In this document: positions 43,358-52,675 of the stretch, piece after piece
Numbering within the stretch: the first letter of the stretch is position 1
Layout of the letters: each line of letters begins with the position of its first letter
NCBI RefSeq assembly: GCF_009905255.1
Contig: NZ_CP047602.1
Coordinates: 1,661,501-1,725,500, forward strand
Direction of reading: 5' to 3'
Source: Thermoanaerobacterium aotearoense
Lineage (GTDB): Bacteria; Bacillota; Thermoanaerobacteria; Thermoanaerobacterales; Thermoanaerobacteraceae
Length of the DNA: 64,000 bases
The notes under the pieces: generated by a model
Told to the model about the DNA's origin: nothing
The model's database searches: none
Seen by the model: the letters and a program-made list of their open reading frames with translations, nothing else
Position numbers and translations under genes: made by a program

Positions 43358-45091
43358 ATGAGCACTAAAGTAATAGTGTTGGGCGGAGGATTTGGAGGAG
43401 CTACTGCTGCACAAAAACTTGATAAATATTTACTTAACGACGATGTAGAAATAACACTTATCGAAAAAAATGATAGTCAGACATACCTTACAGAGTTGCA
43501 CGAAGTAGCTGGAAATAGAATAAAGCCTGAAGGCGTAAAAGTATCATTGAAAGAAGCATTAGAGTACACGCGCGTCAAGATTGTACAAGATGAAATAAAC
43601 AAAGTTGATATAGAAAACAAAAAATTGTACTCAGAAACGTCTGAGTATGATTACGATTATCTTATAATAGCTTGTGGCAGTGAACCAGCTTATTTTGGAA
43701 TTCCTGGCATGAAAGAGTATGCTTTTACATTATGGTCTTTAAAGGACGCTGAAAAAATAAATAAGCACATTCGCGAAATGTTTAAAAAGGCACAATATGA
43801 AACAGACAGACAAAAAAGAGCAAAAATGCTTACATTTATAGTTGGCGGCGGTGGTTTTACAGGAGTAGAGATGATAGGCGAACTCATGGAGTGGGTAGAT
43901 AGGCTGTGTAAAGAGTACAGAGTTTCAAGAGATGAAGTTAGATTAACTCTTGTTGAAGCATTGCCTAAAATTTTGCCTACGGTCAGCAGGGAAAATTTAG
44001 TTCAAAAAGTAGTGAATTTCCTCAATAAAAATGGCGTAGAAGTCAAGACAAACTCCATGATCACAAGTGTTACACCAGATGGCATCACATTAAAGACAGG
44101 CGAAGAAATTCCTACAAAAACGCTGATTTGGACAGGCGGTATTCAAGGAAATAGCTTCGTCGCCAATATCGGACTTAATACAGATAAAAAAGGAAGAATC
44201 GTAGTAAATAAATACATGGAGTCATCTAATCCGTATGTATATGCCATCGGCGACAGCGCTTCCTATGTAGGAGAAGATGGAAAACCTATGCCTGCTTTAG
44301 TTGAATCTGCTTTGCAATCTGCTGATGCCGCTGCATACAATATCGCCGCCTCCATTAAAAATATGCCAAAGAAAGAGCTTAAACTAAATCTTCACGGAAA
44401 TATGGTATCTGTAGGAAGAAGATTCGCCATCGCAGAACTTTCTGGCATAGGCGGGCTGTCAGGATACCCAGCTACGTTTATGAAACACATAGTAAACATG
44501 CATTACTTATTTGGTTTAAGCGGCCTTGGCATGTGCGCACAGTATATAAGAGATCAGTTTATCGATGTACCTGATAAAGGCAAATTAAGCATAATTGAAA
44601 ATCATGTAGCTGTTACTACAAATATGTTTTGGCTATCACTCATGAGGGTCTTCTTAGGTTTAATGTGGATAATAAGCGGCATACAACACATACAAGAAGG
44701 TTGGCTGTCATCAGTCAAATTATCTGCTGGCGCGTCAGCAGCTCCAATGCAAAATGTGCCTGCATGGTATGGATGGTTTATGGAAAAGTTCATATTGCCT
44801 CACGCCATATTCTTCCAGTCGTTGATAACATTGTCTGAAATAGGTATTGGCCTTTTGCTTGTTGCAGGATTATTTACGTTTATTGCTGCACTTGGAACCA
44901 TATTCCTTCATATTAATTTCTACTTATCAGGTATGGCGACATTCAACAACTGGTGGTACGTCATAACCGCCATAGCTATAATGGGCGGCGCCGGAAGATC
45001 ATTTGGTCTCGACTACTATGTAATGCCTTGGCTTTCAAAAGTATTAAAACATTGGGTAAGAAGAAAAAAGCTAAAACTTAATGTATTTTAA
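43358..45091 (+). CDS. Type II NADH dehydrogenase with C-terminal DoxX-like membrane domain
   Basis: 577 residues. N-terminal NDH-2 flavoprotein: FAD loop VIVLGGGFGGATAA, NADH loop IVGGGGFTGVEMIGEL, and AIGDSASYV. Residues about 420-570 form a DoxX-like domain with about four helices (FWLSLMRVFLGLMWIISGIQ ... LLLVAGLFTFIAALGTIFL). Plain respiratory NDH-2 lacks this tail; Listeria Ndh2 of the extracellular electron transfer locus has an added membrane domain (recalled). Likely passes electrons from NADH to a membrane quinone. Confidence 0.9.
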   Translation: MSTKVIVLGGGFGGATAAQKLDKYLLNDDVEITLIEKNDSQTYLTELHEVAGNRIKPEGVKVSLKEALEYTRVKIVQDEINKVDIENKKLYSETSEYDYDYLIIACGSEPAYFGIPGMKEYAFTLWSLKDAEKINKHIREMFKKAQYETDRQKRAKMLTFIVGGGGFTGVEMIGELMEWVDRLCKEYRVSRDEVRLTLVEALPKILPTVSRENLVQKVVNFLNKNGVEVKTNSMITSVTPDGITLKTGEEIPTKTLIWTGGIQGNSFVANIGLNTDKKGRIVVNKYMESSNPYVYAIGDSASYVGEDGKPMPALVESALQSADAAAYNIAASIKNMPKKELKLNLHGNMVSVGRRFAIAELSGIGGLSGYPATFMKHIVNMHYLFGLSGLGMCAQYIRDQFIDVPDKGKLSIIENHVAVTTNMFWLSLMRVFLGLMWIISGIQHIQEGWLSSVKLSAGASAAPMQNVPAWYGWFMEKFILPHAIFFQSLITLSEIGIGLLLVAGLFTFIAALGTIFLHINFYLSGMATFNNWWYVITAIAIMGGAGRSFGLDYYVMPWLSKVLKHWVRRKKLKLNVF

Positions 45092-45096
45092 TAAAG

Positions 45097-45125
45097 AGGC
45101 TGTAGGAAATCTCCTATAGCCTTTT
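45097..45125 (+). terminator. Terminator after the NDH-2 gene
   Basis: AGGCTGTAGGA / TCCTATAGCCT (one wobble) around AATC, then TTTCTTTA. Confidence 0.75.
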
Positions 45126-45175
45126 CTTTATTTACTCAGAAATATATTTTAAGCTCTTTTCATTTAATCCCAAAG

Positions 45176-45221
45176 AAAAAAACTTAAGCACAAATACGTT
45201 TTTATGTGCTTAAGTTTTTTT
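45176..45221. terminator. Terminator of the glnA-ANTAR operon (bidirectional)
   Basis: 17-bp perfect stem: seven A plus CTTAAGCACA pairs with TGTGCTTAAG plus seven T, 12-nt loop. It ends at the stop of the ANTAR gene and has T/A tracts for both strands. Confidence 0.85.
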
Positions 45222-45790
45222 TACGAGTATTTTGTCAATATCCTCTCTGCTATGACTTCCATAGGAAGTGTTGAGTCCATGCTCATCTTTCTCATCAAAG
45301 TATAAGCTTCTTCCTCATCAAGTTTTTTTACTTTCATCAACAACCCTTTAGCTCTCTCTATTTTCTTGCGGGCTTCTATTTGCTTTTTTAAGCTTTCTAT
45401 TTCATTTTTTAAAGATAAATACTTCTTGTGATTTTCTATCACAAATTCAGTAAGGCTTAATAAAACAGCTTTATCAATTGGCTTCAATAGATAAGCGAAT
45501 ACAGAATAATTTTTCACTTCTTCAATAAAACCTCTTTGAATGGTCTGTGTCATCAATATGACAGGTGCCACATTATCGCTATCGATAATATGCGCTACTT
45601 CGTAAGCATTCATTCCAACAATGCCCATGTCCACCAAGACGAGATCAGGCATCAATGATCGCGAAAGCCTTACTGCGCTTCCACCGTCTCTTGCTTCATA
45701 TACCAGGTGACCGCTGGATAAAAGCATCCCTTTAAGCATACTTCTGCTGTAATCATTGCTATCAGCAATTATGATGCGCCATTGACTCAT
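45221..45790 (-). CDS. ANTAR-domain response regulator (NasT/NitR-like)
   Basis: 189 residues. CheY-like receiver (about 4-120; LVLVDMGIVGMN holds the phospho-acceptor Asp), coiled coil (125-145), and an ANTAR RNA-binding domain at the C-terminus (ERAKGLLMKVKKLDEEEAY). ANTAR proteins bind paired hairpins in nascent RNA and prevent termination. It directly follows glnA (13 bp) as in clostridia, where such a protein has been linked to nitrogen control of glutamine synthetase. No cognate histidine kinase is in the window. Confidence 0.9.
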   Translation of the reverse strand: MSQWRIIIADSNDYSRSMLKGMLLSSGHLVYEARDGGSAVRLSRSLMPDLVLVDMGIVGMNAYEVAHIIDSDNVAPVILMTQTIQRGFIEEVKNYSVFAYLLKPIDKAVLLSLTEFVIENHKKYLSLKNEIESLKKQIEARKKIERAKGLLMKVKKLDEEEAYTLMRKMSMDSTLPMEVIAERILTKYS

Positions 45791-45803
45791 GAGAACACCT
45801 ACC

Positions 45804-47138
45804 TTAAAACTTAGTAAGGTATTGGTCTATCTCCCACCTTGTGACGTAAGTCCTGTAGGAATCCCACTCAGACCATTTTGCCTCAACATATTTATTGTAT
45901 ATGTGTTCGCCTAATGCATTTTTTATAACCTCATCTTTTTCTAAAATGGTTAAGGCTTCTTCTAAAGATTCAGGCAATTTCTCTATGTTCAATTCATTCA
46001 GCTCAGTTTCGCTCATTTCATAAATATTTTTATCAACTGGCGATGGTGGATCTATCTTATTTTTTATGCCATCGAGTCCTGCAGCTAACGAACAAGCTAA
46101 TGCCAAGTACGGATTGTTAGAAGGATCAGGTGATCTAAGCTCTATCCTTGTTGAATTTCCTCTTTTAGCAGGTATCCTTATGAGGGGACTTCTATTTCTT
46201 CCAGACCAGGCAATGTAAACAGGAGCTTCAAAACCAGATACAAGCCTTTTGTATGAATTTACTGTAGGATTTGTTATGGACGTCAATGCCTTTGCATGTT
46301 TCAAAAGGCCTCCAATGTAGTAATAGCAATCTTTGCTAAGGCCCATCTGGTCGCTTGGATCGTAAAATGCATTTTCACCATTTTTCATAAGAGACTGATT
46401 TAAATGCATACCTGAACCTGCAATCCCGTACACAGGTTTAGGCATAAATGTCGCATGGAGTCCATGTTTTTGAGCTATTATCCTTACTACCATTTTAAAT
46501 GTCATAACATTATCTGCCGTTGCAAGCGCATCATCGTATTTAAAATCTATTTCATGTTGTCCTGGACCTACTTCATGGTGTGATGCCTCTATTGCAAATC
46601 CCATCTCTTTAAGTGTAGAAACCATTTCCTTTCGGGCACTTTCTCCTAAATCAACTGGTGCCATATCAAAATATCCTGCTGCATCCTGAGTGATTGTAGT
46701 AGGATTTCCTTTTTCATCTGTCAAAAACAGATAAAATTCACACTCTGGCCCTACATTCATTGTATAACCTAATTTTTTTGCTTCTTCTAAATTTTTTTTG
46801 AGAATATACCTCGGATCCCCCTCAAAGGGCGTACCATCCGGATTGTATATATCGCAGATAAGCCTTGCCTCTACGCCGCTTGTTGTCCTCCATGGAAATA
46901 TTACAAAAGTATCTGTATCTGGCCTTAAATACATATCAGACTCCTCGATTCTGACAAATCCATCTATTGATGAGCCGTCAAACATTATTTCATTGTTTAA
47001 AGCCTTATCCAGCTCTTCAATAGGAATCGAGACATTTTTCATGACGCCGAAAATGTCGCTAAACTGTAAATGAATAAACTCAACACCACGCTCTTTGGAA
47101 ATCCTCAATACATCTTCTACACTGTATTTGTTTCCCAT
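45804..47138 (-). CDS. glnA: Glutamine synthetase type I
   Basis: Condenses glutamate and ammonia with ATP. 444 residues, GSI-alpha length. [38 protein letters not shown] and the C-terminal [10 protein letters not shown] are present. No adenylylation-type NLYxLP site is seen, so regulation is by feedback or expression. ATG 47138 with SD AAGGAGGA. Its leader holds a conspicuous hairpin (47163-47206). Confidence 0.96.
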   Translation of the reverse strand: MGNKYSVEDVLRISKERGVEFIHLQFSDIFGVMKNVSIPIEELDKALNNEIMFDGSSIDGFVRIEESDMYLRPDTDTFVIFPWRTTSGVEARLICDIYNPDGTPFEGDPRYILKKNLEEAKKLGYTMNVGPECEFYLFLTDEKGNPTTITQDAAGYFDMAPVDLGESARKEMVSTLKEMGFAIEASHHEVGPGQHEIDFKYDDALATADNVMTFKMVVRIIAQKHGLHATFMPKPVYGIAGSGMHLNQSLMKNGENAFYDPSDQMGLSKDCYYYIGGLLKHAKALTSITNPTVNSYKRLVSGFEAPVYIAWSGRNRSPLIRIPAKRGNSTRIELRSPDPSNNPYLALACSLAAGLDGIKNKIDPPSPVDKNIYEMSETELNELNIEKLPESLEEALTILEKDEVIKNALGEHIYNKYVEAKWSEWDSYRTYVTRWEIDQYLTKF

Positions 47139-47162
47139 AACAATCCTCCTTAAATTAAAATA

Positions 47163-47206
47163 GGTGTACTCAATTAAGGACATTATCTTCCTTCATTGAG
47201 GACACC
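47163..47206 (-). ncRNA. Structured leader hairpin of glnA
   Basis: In transcript order GGTGT, CTCAAT and AAGGA pair with TCCTT, ATTGAG and ACACC around the loop AGATAATG, interrupted by two single mismatches. This is a stem of 16 pairs within a 44-nt dyad, followed by TATTTTAATTT and then the glnA SD. It lies wholly within the predicted 5' UTR and could be an attenuator or protein-binding RNA. Confidence 0.6.
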
Positions 47207-47236
47207 ATTGCCCATCTAAAAATATGACTTTACAAG

Positions 47237-47265
47237 ATTATAACATATGTATTTCAACATAACAA
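47237..47265 (-). promoter_or_regulatory. Sigma-A promoter of glnA
   Basis: TTGTTA (47265-47260), 17-bp spacer, TATAAT (47242-47237), giving a leader of about 90 nt. Confidence 0.72.
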
Positions 47266-47267
47266 TA

Positions 47268-47549
47268 TCATTCGTCCTTTTTTTCAAGTTCAACATCTAT
47301 TCCATCTATTACACCAGATACGAGATTGAAAATCCATGTTCCAAAAGCGCTAATTAGCGCCAACATCACCCCATAAATTATTCCAAATATGAGTCCTCCA
47401 AATACACCCAAGCCAAAAAATCTAGCATCTCCTATACTCCCGAATAAACCTCCAATTAAACCCAAAACAGCTCCAATTATAATGCCGTACAACAATGTAA
47501 ACTTAAAGACAGAAAAAACAGACACTTTTTTGATCTTATAATTCCACAT
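47268..47549 (-). CDS. Hypothetical glycine-rich membrane protein
   Basis: 93 residues from ATG 47549 (SD AAGGAG). Two or three glycine-rich hydrophobic segments (LLYGIIIGAVLGLIGGLFG; GVFGGLIFGIIYGVMLALIS) and an acidic tail. No family recognised. Extended -10 element TGGTATAAT at 47596-47604 on the minus strand probably drives it. Confidence 0.7.
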   Translation of the reverse strand: MWNYKIKKVSVFSVFKFTLLYGIIIGAVLGLIGGLFGSIGDARFFGLGVFGGLIFGIIYGVMLALISAFGTWIFNLVSGVIDGIDVELEKKDE

Positions 47550-47711
47550 ACACACTCTCCTTTCCTGTAGCCTTCAGCTACTACATTATAATTATATTAT
47601 ACCATAATTTTCTTATGCAAGTACAAAAATTTACAACCTTACAAATTTTAAAAAAATTATACAGTCATTAAATTAAATCATACTGGCAATACTATCTATT
47701 GAGGTGATTCT

Positions 47712-48581
47712 ATGAAAAAGTATCGTAAAATTTTCTGCATATTATTGATATTTATTTCAGTATTTCAGCTTTCTGCTTGCAAGAATAAGCAAAAAAAGCC
47801 CATTCCGCAGAAAAAGCCCAGTACGACTCAAAAAATGTCTACACCAAAAGAGCTTACTAAAATCGAAAGCGACATCGACACGATAATAAAAGAAGCTAAA
47901 AAACTTAAAGAATCCCAGAGTGGCAAAAGCACTCAACAATCAGCTACAACATTAGCACCTCAGAATAAAAAGCAAAGTTCTTCAAAAAGTCAAGATGGCG
48001 GAAAATCTAATGAAAAAGGTGCTAATAAAAAACAGCAAAAGCAGCCACCAGAAGAAAAATCATGGAGCGCAATAGATAAAACTGTAAAAGATATACATAC
48101 AAATTGGAATGCTTTAAGCCCTATTGCTGCAAAAGCTGGAGCCAGTTCTGATTTAGTAAACAATGTAAGTACATCAATAAATATTCTGACTACAAAGTCC
48201 TCCAGCAAATCTTTAGATGATACAATGATTGCCGCAAATAATGTCTACAAATTTGTGCCTGAAATTGAAAATTACTTTAAGACAACAACACCACCAGATA
48301 TTAAAAAACTTAGATTTTACAGCAGAGACATCGAGTTTAATTCGTCTTTAGGCAAATGGGATATTGCATTAAAAGATATAGATGATATAAAGGCGATTTG
48401 GAAAAACATAAGGATAAAACTGCCTAAAGACGCTAAAAATGCTTCAGATAAATTTGATGCAGGTCTTAGTGAATTGGAAAAAGCTGTACAGTCAAAAGAC
48501 AGCACCATCACCAAAATCAAAACAAGCGTTTTAGAGACAGACATTAAATCGCTTGAAAAAGCCTCAAAGTCACAAAAATAA
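47712..48581 (+). CDS. Lysine/serine-rich lipoprotein of unknown function
   Basis: 289 residues. Signal peptide with lipobox LSAC (Cys 23), a long low-complexity Lys/Gln/Ser region (about 24-115), then a helical domain with repeats of SAIDKTVKDIHTNWNAL and WDIALKDIDDIKAIWKNI type. Predicted to be anchored on the outer face of the membrane. No homologous family that I can name. Stands alone with SD GAGGTGA and a terminator. Confidence 0.78.
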   Translation: MKKYRKIFCILLIFISVFQLSACKNKQKKPIPQKKPSTTQKMSTPKELTKIESDIDTIIKEAKKLKESQSGKSTQQSATTLAPQNKKQSSSKSQDGGKSNEKGANKKQQKQPPEEKSWSAIDKTVKDIHTNWNALSPIAAKAGASSDLVNNVSTSINILTTKSSSKSLDDTMIAANNVYKFVPEIENYFKTTTPPDIKKLRFYSRDIEFNSSLGKWDIALKDIDDIKAIWKNIRIKLPKDAKNASDKFDAGLSELEKAVQSKDSTITKIKTSVLETDIKSLEKASKSQK

Positions 48582-48602
48582 CCTCTTTTAGGGGTTATTT
48601 TT
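48575..48602 (+). terminator. Terminator after the lipoprotein gene
   Basis: AAAATAACCTC / GGGGTTATTTT (one wobble) with TTTTA loop, followed by TTG; starts a few bases before the stop codon. Confidence 0.75.
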
Positions 48603-48618
48603 GTATAACCTTATTTTA

Positions 48619-48647
48619 TTGACTTCATATAATAATAATGATATATT
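48619..48647 (+). promoter_or_regulatory. Sigma-A promoter of the asd-dap operon
   Basis: TTGACT (48619-48624), 17-bp spacer, TATATT (48642-48647). The leader is only about 55 nt, too short for a lysine riboswitch. Confidence 0.7.
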
Positions 48648-48710
48648 TTAAATAACAAACTTACTTTATTGCACTATATCAATGAATTTTTATTTTTAAG
48701 GAGGATAATA

Positions 48711-49694
48711 ATGGGAGTCAATGTAGCAATCGTAGGTGCGACTGGCCTCGTAGGAAGAACGTTTATTAAAGTTTTAGAAGAGAGAAATTTCCCGGTGGAC
48801 AATTTGTATTTGTTCGCCTCAAAAAGAACTGCTGGCCAAAAGCTTACATTTAAAGGAAATGAATACACTGTAGAAGAATTGACAGAAAAAAGCTTTGATA
48901 GAGACATAAAGATAGCATTATTCTCAGCAGGCGCTACAGTAAGTAAAATGTACGCTCCTATAGCAGCAGAAAAAGGAGTAACAGTCGTTGACAACTCCAG
49001 CGCATGGCGAATGGATGATAATGTACCACTGGTAGTTCCTGAAGTAAATCCACAAGATATTAAATGGAATAAAGGTATAATAGCAAATCCTAATTGTTCA
49101 ACGATTCAAATGGTAGTCCCGCTAAAGCCCCTTCATGACAGATACAAAATCAAGAGAATTGTCGTCTCAACGTATCAAGCGGTATCTGGTGCGGGTAAAA
49201 AAGGCGTCGATGACCTTGAAAGAACATTAAATGGTGAAAAAAATCAATGTTTCCCTTATCCTATAGCATATAACTGCATTCCACATATAGATGTTTTTTT
49301 GCCTGATGGATACACTAAAGAGGAGCTTAAGATGATCAATGAGACAAAAAAGATAATGGGTGACAACTCTATAAAAGTATCACCTACGACGGTTAGAGTA
49401 CCCGTTAAGAATTCCCACAGCGAAAGCGTCAATATCGAATTTGAAAAACCTTATCAAATGGAAGACTTAAGAAGCGTTTTAAAAAATGCTCCTGGAGTCG
49501 TTTTAATGGACGATCCGGAAAACAACATATACCCAGTTGCAACAATCGCAACAGGACATGATGAAGTATTTGTAGGAAGATTAAGACGTGATGAAACAGT
49601 CTACAGCGGATTAAATATGTGGATTGTGGCTGACAATATAAGGAAAGGCGCCGCATCTAACGCTGTGCAAATTGCCGAGCTTTTGATTAAATAA
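48711..49694 (+). CDS. asd: Aspartate-semialdehyde dehydrogenase
   Basis: NADPH-dependent reduction of beta-aspartyl phosphate, the branch point to lysine, threonine and methionine. 327 residues from ATG 48711 (SD AAGGAGGA). NADP loop AIVGATGLVGRTF, catalytic Cys in IANPNCSTIQMV, and GHDEVFVGRLRRD. First gene of asd-dapA-dapB-dapH. Confidence 0.95.
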   Translation: MGVNVAIVGATGLVGRTFIKVLEERNFPVDNLYLFASKRTAGQKLTFKGNEYTVEELTEKSFDRDIKIALFSAGATVSKMYAPIAAEKGVTVVDNSSAWRMDDNVPLVVPEVNPQDIKWNKGIIANPNCSTIQMVVPLKPLHDRYKIKRIVVSTYQAVSGAGKKGVDDLERTLNGEKNQCFPYPIAYNCIPHIDVFLPDGYTKEELKMINETKKIMGDNSIKVSPTTVRVPVKNSHSESVNIEFEKPYQMEDLRSVLKNAPGVVLMDDPENNIYPVATIATGHDEVFVGRLRRDETVYSGLNMWIVADNIRKGAASNAVQIAELLIK

Positions 49695-49723
49695 TGTCTT
49701 TATGTTCTGAGAAAGGATGATAA

Positions 49724-50608
49724 ATGATGCCAGTATTTAAGGGTTCAGGTGTTGCCCTCGTTACTCCATTCACTGAAGACGGAGTTAATTTTAACAAGTT
49801 AGAGGAACTTTTAGAATGGCATATAAAAGAAGGTACAGATGCTGTAATAATATGTGGCACGACCGGTGAATCGTCAACAATGACAGATAAAGAAAAAATG
49901 GATACGATCAAATTTGCGGTTGACAAAGTAAAAGGTCGCATTCCTGTCATAGCTGGAACAGGCAGCAATGATACGCGACACAGCATTGAACTAAGCAAAT
50001 ATGCTTCAACTGTTGGCGCTGATGCTCTACTTGTCATAACGCCGTACTACAATAAGACTACTCAAGCAGGACTTGTCAAACATTTTACAGAAATCGCAAA
50101 AAATGTTGATAAGCCAATAATAATATACAATGTTCCAAGTAGAACGGGTATGAATGTAAAACCAGAAACATACTTAGAAATATGCAAACACGTTGACAAT
50201 GTTGTTGGTGTAAAAGAAGCCAGCAGCGATATAGTTCAAATAGCTGAAATAGCGCGAATAATGGGCGATAAATTTGAAATATACTCAGGAAATGACGATC
50301 AGGTCGTGCCAATACTATCATTAGGCGGCATAGGTGTAATTTCCGTCACTGCAAATATCGTGCCTAAAAAAATACACGAAATGGTAATGCTGTTTTTGAA
50401 TGGAAATATAGAGGCCGCAAGAAAATTGCAATTGGAATTAAATCCTTTAAATAGTGTCATGTTCATAGAAACGAATCCAATTCCAGTCAAGACAGCAATG
50501 AATTTAATGGGTTTCAATGTCGGACCGTTGAGGCTTCCTTTAGTCGATATGTCCGAAAAGAATCTAAGCACACTAAAATCTACATTAAAAGAATTTGGGC
50601 TAATATAA
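49724..50608 (+). CDS. dapA: 4-hydroxy-tetrahydrodipicolinate synthase
   Basis: Condenses pyruvate with aspartate semialdehyde. 294 residues, TIM barrel. [21 protein letters not shown] (Tyr-Arg of the active site) and the Schiff-base lysine in GVKEASSD are visible. SD AAAGGATG. Second gene of the operon. Confidence 0.96.
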   Translation: MMPVFKGSGVALVTPFTEDGVNFNKLEELLEWHIKEGTDAVIICGTTGESSTMTDKEKMDTIKFAVDKVKGRIPVIAGTGSNDTRHSIELSKYASTVGADALLVITPYYNKTTQAGLVKHFTEIAKNVDKPIIIYNVPSRTGMNVKPETYLEICKHVDNVVGVKEASSDIVQIAEIARIMGDKFEIYSGNDDQVVPILSLGGIGVISVTANIVPKKIHEMVMLFLNGNIEAARKLQLELNPLNSVMFIETNPIPVKTAMNLMGFNVGPLRLPLVDMSEKNLSTLKSTLKEFGLI

Positions 50609-50621
50609 GGAGGCCGTATTA

Positions 50622-51377
50622 ATGATAAGAGTGATAATAAATGGTTGTTGTGGAAAAATGGGCAAAGTAATCGCAAATATGGCTTCACAAAACCCAGACT
50701 TTGAAGTTGTTGCTGGAATCGACCAAAATCAGTGTCAATGCGGATTTCCTGTGTACAAAAGTCTTGATGAAGTAGATGTGGATGCCGATGTAGTAATAGA
50801 TTTTTCATATCATACGGCTGTGCCACAATTGCTAAAAGCCGCCGTAAGCAAAAATTTACCTGTTGTCGTTGCAACAACAGGTCTTGATGAGGAAGAAATT
50901 AATTCTTTAAGAGAAGCATCTAACCATATTCCCATATTTAGGTCTGCTAATATGTCGTTAGGCATCAATGTACTTATAAGTTTAGTCAAAGAAGCCGCAA
51001 GAGTCTTAAGTGACAATTTTGATATAGAGATACTTGAGATGCACCACAACATGAAAAAAGATTCTCCCAGTGGAACAGCATTATTGATTGCAGATGCCAT
51101 AAATAGCGTTTTGGCCGATAAAATGGAATATGTGTACGGTAGGCACTCAAATATAGATAAGCGGAATAAAAATGAAATAGGTATCCATGCGTTAAGAGGT
51201 GGCACCGTAGTAGGTGAACATGAAGTGATTTTTGCTGGTCACGATGAAATCATCAAGATTAGCCATTCAGCAAGATCAAGAGAAATATTTGGAAATGGCG
51301 CACTTTTAGCAGCTAAATTTTTAATAAATCAAAAACCTGGACTTTATGACATGGAATCACTTGTCAAGAAAGGATGA
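50622..51377 (+). CDS. dapB: 4-hydroxy-tetrahydrodipicolinate reductase
   Basis: NAD(P)H-dependent reduction to tetrahydrodipicolinate. 251 residues. Nucleotide loop INGCCGKMGKVI, VVATTGLDEEE, SANMSLGINVL and the catalytic HHNMKKDSPSGTA. Follows dapA by 13 bp; SD AAGGAGG. Confidence 0.96.
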   Translation: MIRVIINGCCGKMGKVIANMASQNPDFEVVAGIDQNQCQCGFPVYKSLDEVDVDADVVIDFSYHTAVPQLLKAAVSKNLPVVVATTGLDEEEINSLREASNHIPIFRSANMSLGINVLISLVKEAARVLSDNFDIEILEMHHNMKKDSPSGTALLIADAINSVLADKMEYVYGRHSNIDKRNKNEIGIHALRGGTVVGEHEVIFAGHDEIIKISHSARSREIFGNGALLAAKFLINQKPGLYDMESLVKKG

Positions 51378-51383
51378 TGACTT

Positions 51384-52097
51384 TTGAATTCAAAAGATGA
51401 ATTGACAAACCCTTATGAAATAGCAAAATTCATAAAGGAATCTAAAAAATCCACACCAGTAAAAGCCTACATAAGCGGAAATATAGATGTAGACGAAAAA
51501 ACATTTAAAGTTTTTGGCACCGATAATTTCAAAATAATCTTCGGAGAGTTAGAAGATGTAAAAAAACTTTTAGATGAAAACAAAGACAAAATTAAGGATT
51601 ATCACCTCGAATACGATAGGAGAAATTCTGCAATACCATTGTTGGATATAAAAGACTTAAATGCTCGAATTGAACCAGGCGCTATTATAAGAGACAGAGT
51701 AAAAATAGGAAAAAATGCAGTAATCATGATGGGTGCCATCATCAATATAGGGGCTGAAATTGGCGAAAACACAATGATAGATATGAATGCCGTTGTTGGT
51801 GCAAGAGGAATAATCGGAAAAAATGTCCATGTTGGCGCTGGTGCAGTCATAGCAGGCGTGTTGGAGCCACCAAGCAGTATCCCCGTTATCGTGGAAGACA
51901 ATGTACTCATAGGCGCCAATGCCGTCCTTTTAGAAGGTGTCAGAGTTGGTCACGATGCTGTTGTAGCAGCAGGGTCTGTCGTCACAGAAGACGTACCTCC
52001 AAACACTGTCGTGGCCGGTGTTCCTGCTAAAATTGTCAAAATCAAAGACGAAAAAACCAGAGAAAAAACTAAACTATTGGATGATTTAAGAGGTTAG
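51384..52097 (+). CDS. dapH: Tetrahydrodipicolinate N-acetyltransferase
   Basis: Acetyl branch of diaminopimelate synthesis. 237 residues, TTG start 6 bp after dapB. N-terminal [20 protein letters not shown], then left-handed beta-helix hexapeptide repeats ([33 protein letters not shown]), as in DapH rather than succinyl-type DapD. Product feeds MurE and cortex/dipicolinate metabolism. The acetyl-aminotransferase and deacetylase are not in the window. Confidence 0.94.
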   Translation: MNSKDELTNPYEIAKFIKESKKSTPVKAYISGNIDVDEKTFKVFGTDNFKIIFGELEDVKKLLDENKDKIKDYHLEYDRRNSAIPLLDIKDLNARIEPGAIIRDRVKIGKNAVIMMGAIINIGAEIGENTMIDMNAVVGARGIIGKNVHVGAGAVIAGVLEPPSSIPVIVEDNVLIGANAVLLEGVRVGHDAVVAAGSVVTEDVPPNTVVAGVPAKIVKIKDEKTREKTKLLDDLRG

Positions 52098-52098
52098 A

Positions 52099-52121
52099 AA
52101 AACCCGGCTAAGCCGGGTTTT
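52099..52121. terminator. Bidirectional terminator, dapH / cobO
   Basis: AAAACCCGGC / GCCGGGTTTT, a 10-bp GC-rich stem with TAA loop and T-tract on each strand. Confidence 0.9.
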
Positions 52122-52647
52122 AAAATTCTATTCCGTATCTGGCGGAAATGCCTTTTTCAAAAGGATGTTTGACTAACTTCATTTCAGTTACAAGATCTGC
52201 ATTGTCAATAAGCTCTTTAGGAGCATTTCTTCCTGTTAAAACCATCTCCATTGTGTCTGGCTTCTCCTTCATAAGTTTAAGTACATCTTCTACAGAGAAA
52301 ATATTGTTCTGTATTACCCCCATTATTTCGTCTAATATGAGCATATCGCATTCTTCATTTTTAATGACATTTTCTATAAAGTCATAAGCTTTATGCATCT
52401 CATCCCTAAGTACATTTTTTTCGTTCTCATCCATTTGAAAAAAGAATTTTTCACTTGACTGAAATCTAAACACTTTAAAGTTTTCTAAGTTTTTCAAAAC
52501 ATAAAGCTCTCCTGTATCTCTACCTTTTAAAAATTGAACCATATAGACTCTAAAGCCTCTGCCTAAAGCTCTTATGGCAAGACCTATGGCAGCAGTCGTC
52601 TTGCCTTTCCCATCACCTGTATATATTTGAATCAGACCGTTTTTCAA
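52120..52647 (-). CDS. cobO: Cob(I)yrinic acid a,c-diamide adenosyltransferase
   Basis: Transfers the 5'-deoxyadenosyl group of ATP to Co(I) corrinoids. 175 residues, CobO/BtuR/CobA family: YTGDGKGKTTAAIGLA P-loop, MVQFLKGRDTGEL, and LILDEIMG. TTG start with SD GGGGAGA. No other corrinoid genes nearby. Confidence 0.93.
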   Translation of the reverse strand: MKNGLIQIYTGDGKGKTTAAIGLAIRALGRGFRVYMVQFLKGRDTGELYVLKNLENFKVFRFQSSEKFFFQMDENEKNVLRDEMHKAYDFIENVIKNEECDMLILDEIMGVIQNNIFSVEDVLKLMKEKPDTMEMVLTGRNAPKELIDNADLVTEMKLVKHPFEKGISARYGIEF

Positions 52648-52675
52648 TGGAATCTCCCCTTTTGTATGTAGATAT

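Noticed and set aside
48604-48710. Lysine riboswitch before asd
   Set aside because: The promoter leaves a leader of only about 55 nt, far shorter than an L box, and no matching core was seen.
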